Shown in pieces: positions 61,622 to 64,000 of a stretch of DNA of 64,000 nucleotides; the first letter of the stretch is position 1; every line of letters starts with the position of its first letter. Position numbers and translations under genes: made by a program. The notes under the pieces were generated by a model, which did not search any database, was not told where the DNA came from, and saw only the letters and a list, made by a program, of their open reading frames with translations. The DNA comes from Tenacibaculum sp. 190524A05c. Its GTDB lineage: Bacteria; Bacteroidota; Bacteroidia; Flavobacteriales; Flavobacteriaceae. The stretch is from positions 3,602,501 through 3,666,500 of the forward strand of contig NZ_OZ038523.1 in assembly GCF_964036595.1 (NCBI RefSeq). Reading direction: 5' to 3'.

Positions 61622-62470
61622 TTAATTCGTCACTAGAAGTCTTTTAGCTCCATTTAATCCACATTTTTGATATTTATGGTAAGCTTTTGCAGCACGCAAT
61701 CTTATTTGTTCGTTGGTTTCATTGTTTAAATATCCAGTAATCGCGTCATGAATTGTATAAGCTTCAGGAGCCATAAAACTTGTAGTCCAAACTAATGGGT
61801 TTATATTGGCTTGACCTAGATGAGGTTTGAAATAATTCTTACTGAAACAAGCTAAAATTATCACATCTCTTTCCTTTTTATCAGTATTTATAAATTTCTC
61901 ATCAATGGTAAAGTCCATTAAACCATCGTGACCGATATAAGCCAGTAACTCTGCGTTACCGTTAATTCCAAGAGTTTCGGAATTGGAAATTATAGTGTCT
62001 TTCAAAATTCCAGCAGAGCTTCTTAAAAAGGTTTCCGTAGCTTGTTTGATATATCGACCATCATATGCGTCTGCTACTATAAAATAGTCTAGGTTTTTAT
62101 GTTTGAAAACCACTCTTTCTAGTATAAGTGTATCAATTTTAGTTTGTTGTACTAATTGCCATTCAGAACTTCTTTTAAAATACGTTTTGATTCCATAGGC
62201 TGTTCCCCAATATAAATTGTTTTTAGGATCTTGTCCGTTCCCAATTTTTGTTGGTACAGGAGCAATACCTTGATATTGATTATCACAAAGTGCTACTATG
62301 ATGTGAATAGTTTTGTGATCACCGTTATAAGAAATACTCTTAAAACGATTTTCAACTTTTTTAGATTCGGTTTTTTTATTTGTTGACGATACTATTTTAG
62401 AATTCTCTTTGGAATTTCCAGAGCAAGAAAGAAATAGAAATAGTATGGCAATTTTTATTATGTTTTTCAT
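61622..62470 (-). CDS. Lipoprotein with a possible caspase-like His/Cys pair
   Basis: A protein of 282 residues with a lipobox (LFLSCSGNS, Cys16). The body reads IHIIVALCDNQYQGIAPVP (about 55-73), then GNGQDPKNNLYWGTAYGIKTYF (about 78-99 in two pieces), a middle ADAYDGRYIKQA, LAYIGHDGLMDF (about 176-187) with His181 and VIILACFSKNYF (about 203-214) with Cys208. The His-Gly and strand-Cys pair in this order is the layout of clan CD peptidases (caspase, clostripain, gingipain). No search can be run here, so activity is unproven. Overlaps the DUF4174 gene by 4 bp. Confidence 0.65.
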   Translation of the reverse strand: MKNIIKIAILFLFLSCSGNSKENSKIVSSTNKKTESKKVENRFKSISYNGDHKTIHIIVALCDNQYQGIAPVPTKIGNGQDPKNNLYWGTAYGIKTYFKRSSEWQLVQQTKIDTLILERVVFKHKNLDYFIVADAYDGRYIKQATETFLRSSAGILKDTIISNSETLGINGNAELLAYIGHDGLMDFTIDEKFINTDKKERDVIILACFSKNYFKPHLGQANINPLVWTTSFMAPEAYTIHDAITGYLNNETNEQIRLRAAKAYHKYQKCGLNGAKRLLVTN

Positions 62471-62919
62471 TGCTTTTTTCTTAGTTCTCTTTTTCGCATT
62501 GGCATTCCATCAATAATAGCAAATAGGTCCGCTTGAGTAAATATTTTATTCGTCTTTGTATTCTTTATTCCTCCATCTAATCCTATGAGCAAAGCTTTAA
62601 ATCTAGCCTTCTTTGATTTATATTTTAAATACGGTTTGTTGGAATATTTCCAATCCGTTTTGATACTGGATATATCATTAAAAGTAAATTTTCTATAGCG
62701 TTCAGGTTGAATTTCAAACAGAATCAATTTTCGTTCTTTAAATCCTTTAGCGTTCAAATTGAATACAGTCATTTGTTCTGATGCTAATGATGAAGAATTA
62801 CTATTAGAAACAGTAAGCAGTACTCTGTTTTTCCATTCAAATTTAGATAAATCTAAGTTTTGAGCAGGAAGTATACTAACACATAGAGCTATTACAAAAA
62901 CTAAAAGATAATATTTCAT
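62467..62919 (-). CDS. DUF4174 protein, secreted
   Basis: A protein of 150 residues with a signal peptide (1-19, ending LPAQ). The mature part has LDLSKFEWKNRVLLTVSNS (about 22-40), a helix-strand core with FKERKLILFEIQ and ALLIGLDGGIKNTK (about 109-122), ending in the family-typical FAIIDGMPMRKREL. It is the thioredoxin-like DUF4174 fold without a Cys pair. It lies between the macroglobulin-like gene (1-bp gap) and the lipoprotein gene (4-bp overlap), so the three form one tight transcript. Confidence 0.85.
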   Translation of the reverse strand: MKYYLLVFVIALCVSILPAQNLDLSKFEWKNRVLLTVSNSNSSSLASEQMTVFNLNAKGFKERKLILFEIQPERYRKFTFNDISSIKTDWKYSNKPYLKYKSKKARFKALLIGLDGGIKNTKTNKIFTQADLFAIIDGMPMRKRELRKKQ

Positions 62920-62920
62920 A

Positions 62921-64000
62921 TTACTTGATTTTTACTCTTACACCTTCAGAATGACTGCTAAATTCAGGAGCATACATACTTTGAATTGTTGTAATTCCAT
63001 TGCTGAAATTTCCTTTATTGTTAACGCGTACATCGTATTCAAAAACATAAACACCTTTTGTAATACGATCAAAGAAAAAGTTTGTTGCCGCATCTTTTGT
63101 GCTCTGATAATACCCTAAACCATCTTGCCATTTGTATTGTGATAAAACATCGACAGGTTCAAAAGCAGAAGCGCGCATATCTTTCATATGAATGAATTCC
63201 ATATCTCTATCTACTTTCAATTCAATACGAACCGTAACTAAATCTCCAACTTCTAATTCTGAATCTGAAAGTGCAATTAGTTTTTTACCGGTGTCAGAAT
63301 TCACCTTTTTAAATAGTTTTTTAGATAATTGAAGTGGAGTTTTTGCAGAGGTGATCTTATTTAAATCTTCAAAATATTGCCAGTATAATCCGCCCCAAGC
63401 TATTCCTTCATCTTTTTTGGTTAAGGTAACTGAAGCTTTTTCAGAAGTGATTTCAGAACCACTCCAAGAAGTTTTAAAATATCCAGTCCCAGCTTCAATT
63501 TTAGAGTTTTCCAATTTTGTAGGATCGATGACTTCATTATCCATTTTTATGGTTACTAATTCAGATGAACTCAACCAATCAGAACCTTGTAATAACAACG
63601 CGTAAACAGCTTCTGAAGTGGCTTTTGTTGTTTTCCAACGGCTAACTTGTTTGTTTTTTAATAACCAAACTTTTAACTCATCAATTGTTTTGGTGTCATC
63701 TTCAATTTCAGAAAAAGCTTCTATTAGTAATGCTTGTGTTTCAATCGGAGCTTGATACCAGTACCAACCTGCTACATTCTCTTTCCAATACATTCCTAAT
63801 TCCTCTGAAGTAATACTATTCTCTTTTAAAGATTTCAAGATTTTATTGGCAACTGTTTCATTTCCATTTCTAAATTGAGTTAGCGCAATCCAACCTTTTC
63901 CTGATAAATTAAATGATTTCCAATATTTTGCTGCTTGATTTTGATAATAATCCACAGCTTTTTTGGTAGTTCCACTTAAAGGAAGATTGTCATAAAAACT
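62921..64000 (-). CDS. Alpha-2-macroglobulin-like protein, C-terminal part (5' end outside window)
   Basis: The frame is open to the window edge (last 359 residues visible); the GTG at 63955 is not the true start. The text KKAVDYYQNQAAKYWKSFNL and WYWYQAPIETQALLIEAFSE belongs to the helical thioester-type domain of bacterial alpha-2-macroglobulins, and FIHMKDMRASAFEPVDVLSQY with FFFDRITKGVYVFEYDVRV is the receptor-binding-like end. The visible part has no Cys-Gln thioester motif, which may lie outside. Such periplasmic proteins trap peptidases. Forms a transcript with the DUF4174 and lipoprotein genes. Confidence 0.82.
   Translation of the reverse strand, partial: SFYDNLPLSGTTKKAVDYYQNQAAKYWKSFNLSGKGWIALTQFRNGNETVANKILKSLKENSITSEELGMYWKENVAGWYWYQAPIETQALLIEAFSEIEDDTKTIDELKVWLLKNKQVSRWKTTKATSEAVYALLLQGSDWLSSSELVTIKMDNEVIDPTKLENSKIEAGTGYFKTSWSGSEITSEKASVTLTKKDEGIAWGGLYWQYFEDLNKITSAKTPLQLSKKLFKKVNSDTGKKLIALSDSELEVGDLVTVRIELKVDRDMEFIHMKDMRASAFEPVDVLSQYKWQDGLGYYQSTKDAATNFFFDRITKGVYVFEYDVRVNNKGNFSNGITTIQSMYAPEFSSHSEGVRVKIK

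Noticed and set aside
1..64000. tRNA and rRNA genes
   Set aside because: The only GTTCGATTC-type T-loop seen belongs to the tmRNA; no rRNA sequences were recognised.

Overview
The window looks like chromosomal DNA of a marine-type member of the Flavobacteriaceae (Bacteroidota; Tenacibaculum, Kordia or Aquimarina-like, genus not resolvable by eye). The evidence is very AT-rich DNA, A-rich leaders instead of Shine-Dalgarno sites, many SPII lipoproteins, a type IX secretion tail on one secreted phosphatase, TPR-AraC hybrid regulators, and a tmRNA with the tag GENNYALAA, which is typical of Bacteroidota. There are no rRNA or tRNA genes, no CRISPR array and no intact insertion sequence.

Layout. 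1-8.2 kb: secreted and envelope proteins, including two equal-length transglutaminase-like proteins either side of a large BNR-propeller protein and a LolA-like protein. 8.26-11.4 kb: a membrane protein, a small winged-helix regulator, CreD and a DUF1361 membrane protein. Two matching palindromes (8261-8279 and 9227-9245) sit upstream of the first gene and of creD and look like the regulator's operators. 11.4-14.5 kb: a MITE-like element, a three-gene set with a lysine-type saccharopine/alanine dehydrogenase homologue, and an orphan double-glycine-leader peptide gene (13824-14000) with its own terminator and further small reading frames. 16.4-16.8 kb: tmRNA. 16.8-32 kb: almost entirely minus strand, with alpha/beta hydrolases, esterase-TPR proteins, an Old Yellow Enzyme homologue, DinB proteins, a cupin and a Crp/Fnr regulator. 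32-40 kb: small lipoproteins, YcxB, DKNYY, a second Crp/Fnr regulator with an AhpD-like protein, and TPR and propeller lipoproteins.

40-51.8 kb is the most unusual part. It is an accessory, all-minus-strand array of small uncharacterised genes: an Imm11-like protein, three paralogues with an N-terminal CxC signature, unknown lipoproteins, one frameshifted gene and one 5'-truncated gene. The junctions carry repeats: a 69-bp repeat at 42842 and 51145 (about 88% identical), a 10-bp inverted repeat bracketing the frameshifted gene, and an attC-like imperfect hairpin at 49383-49428 whose left arm recurs at 50363. This is consistent with genes gained and lost as cassettes, perhaps an immunity-gene reservoir, but no recombinase or toxin is visible here.

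51.9-64 kb returns to ordinary content: a T9SS-secreted metallophosphatase with carbohydrate-binding modules, AraC regulators, an SGNH hydrolase lipoprotein, a SnoaL-like lipoprotein, a prolyl oligopeptidase, and a tight operon of an alpha-2-macroglobulin-like protein (cut by the window edge), a DUF4174 protein and a lipoprotein with a possible caspase-like His/Cys pair. Family names come from reading motifs, not from database searches.
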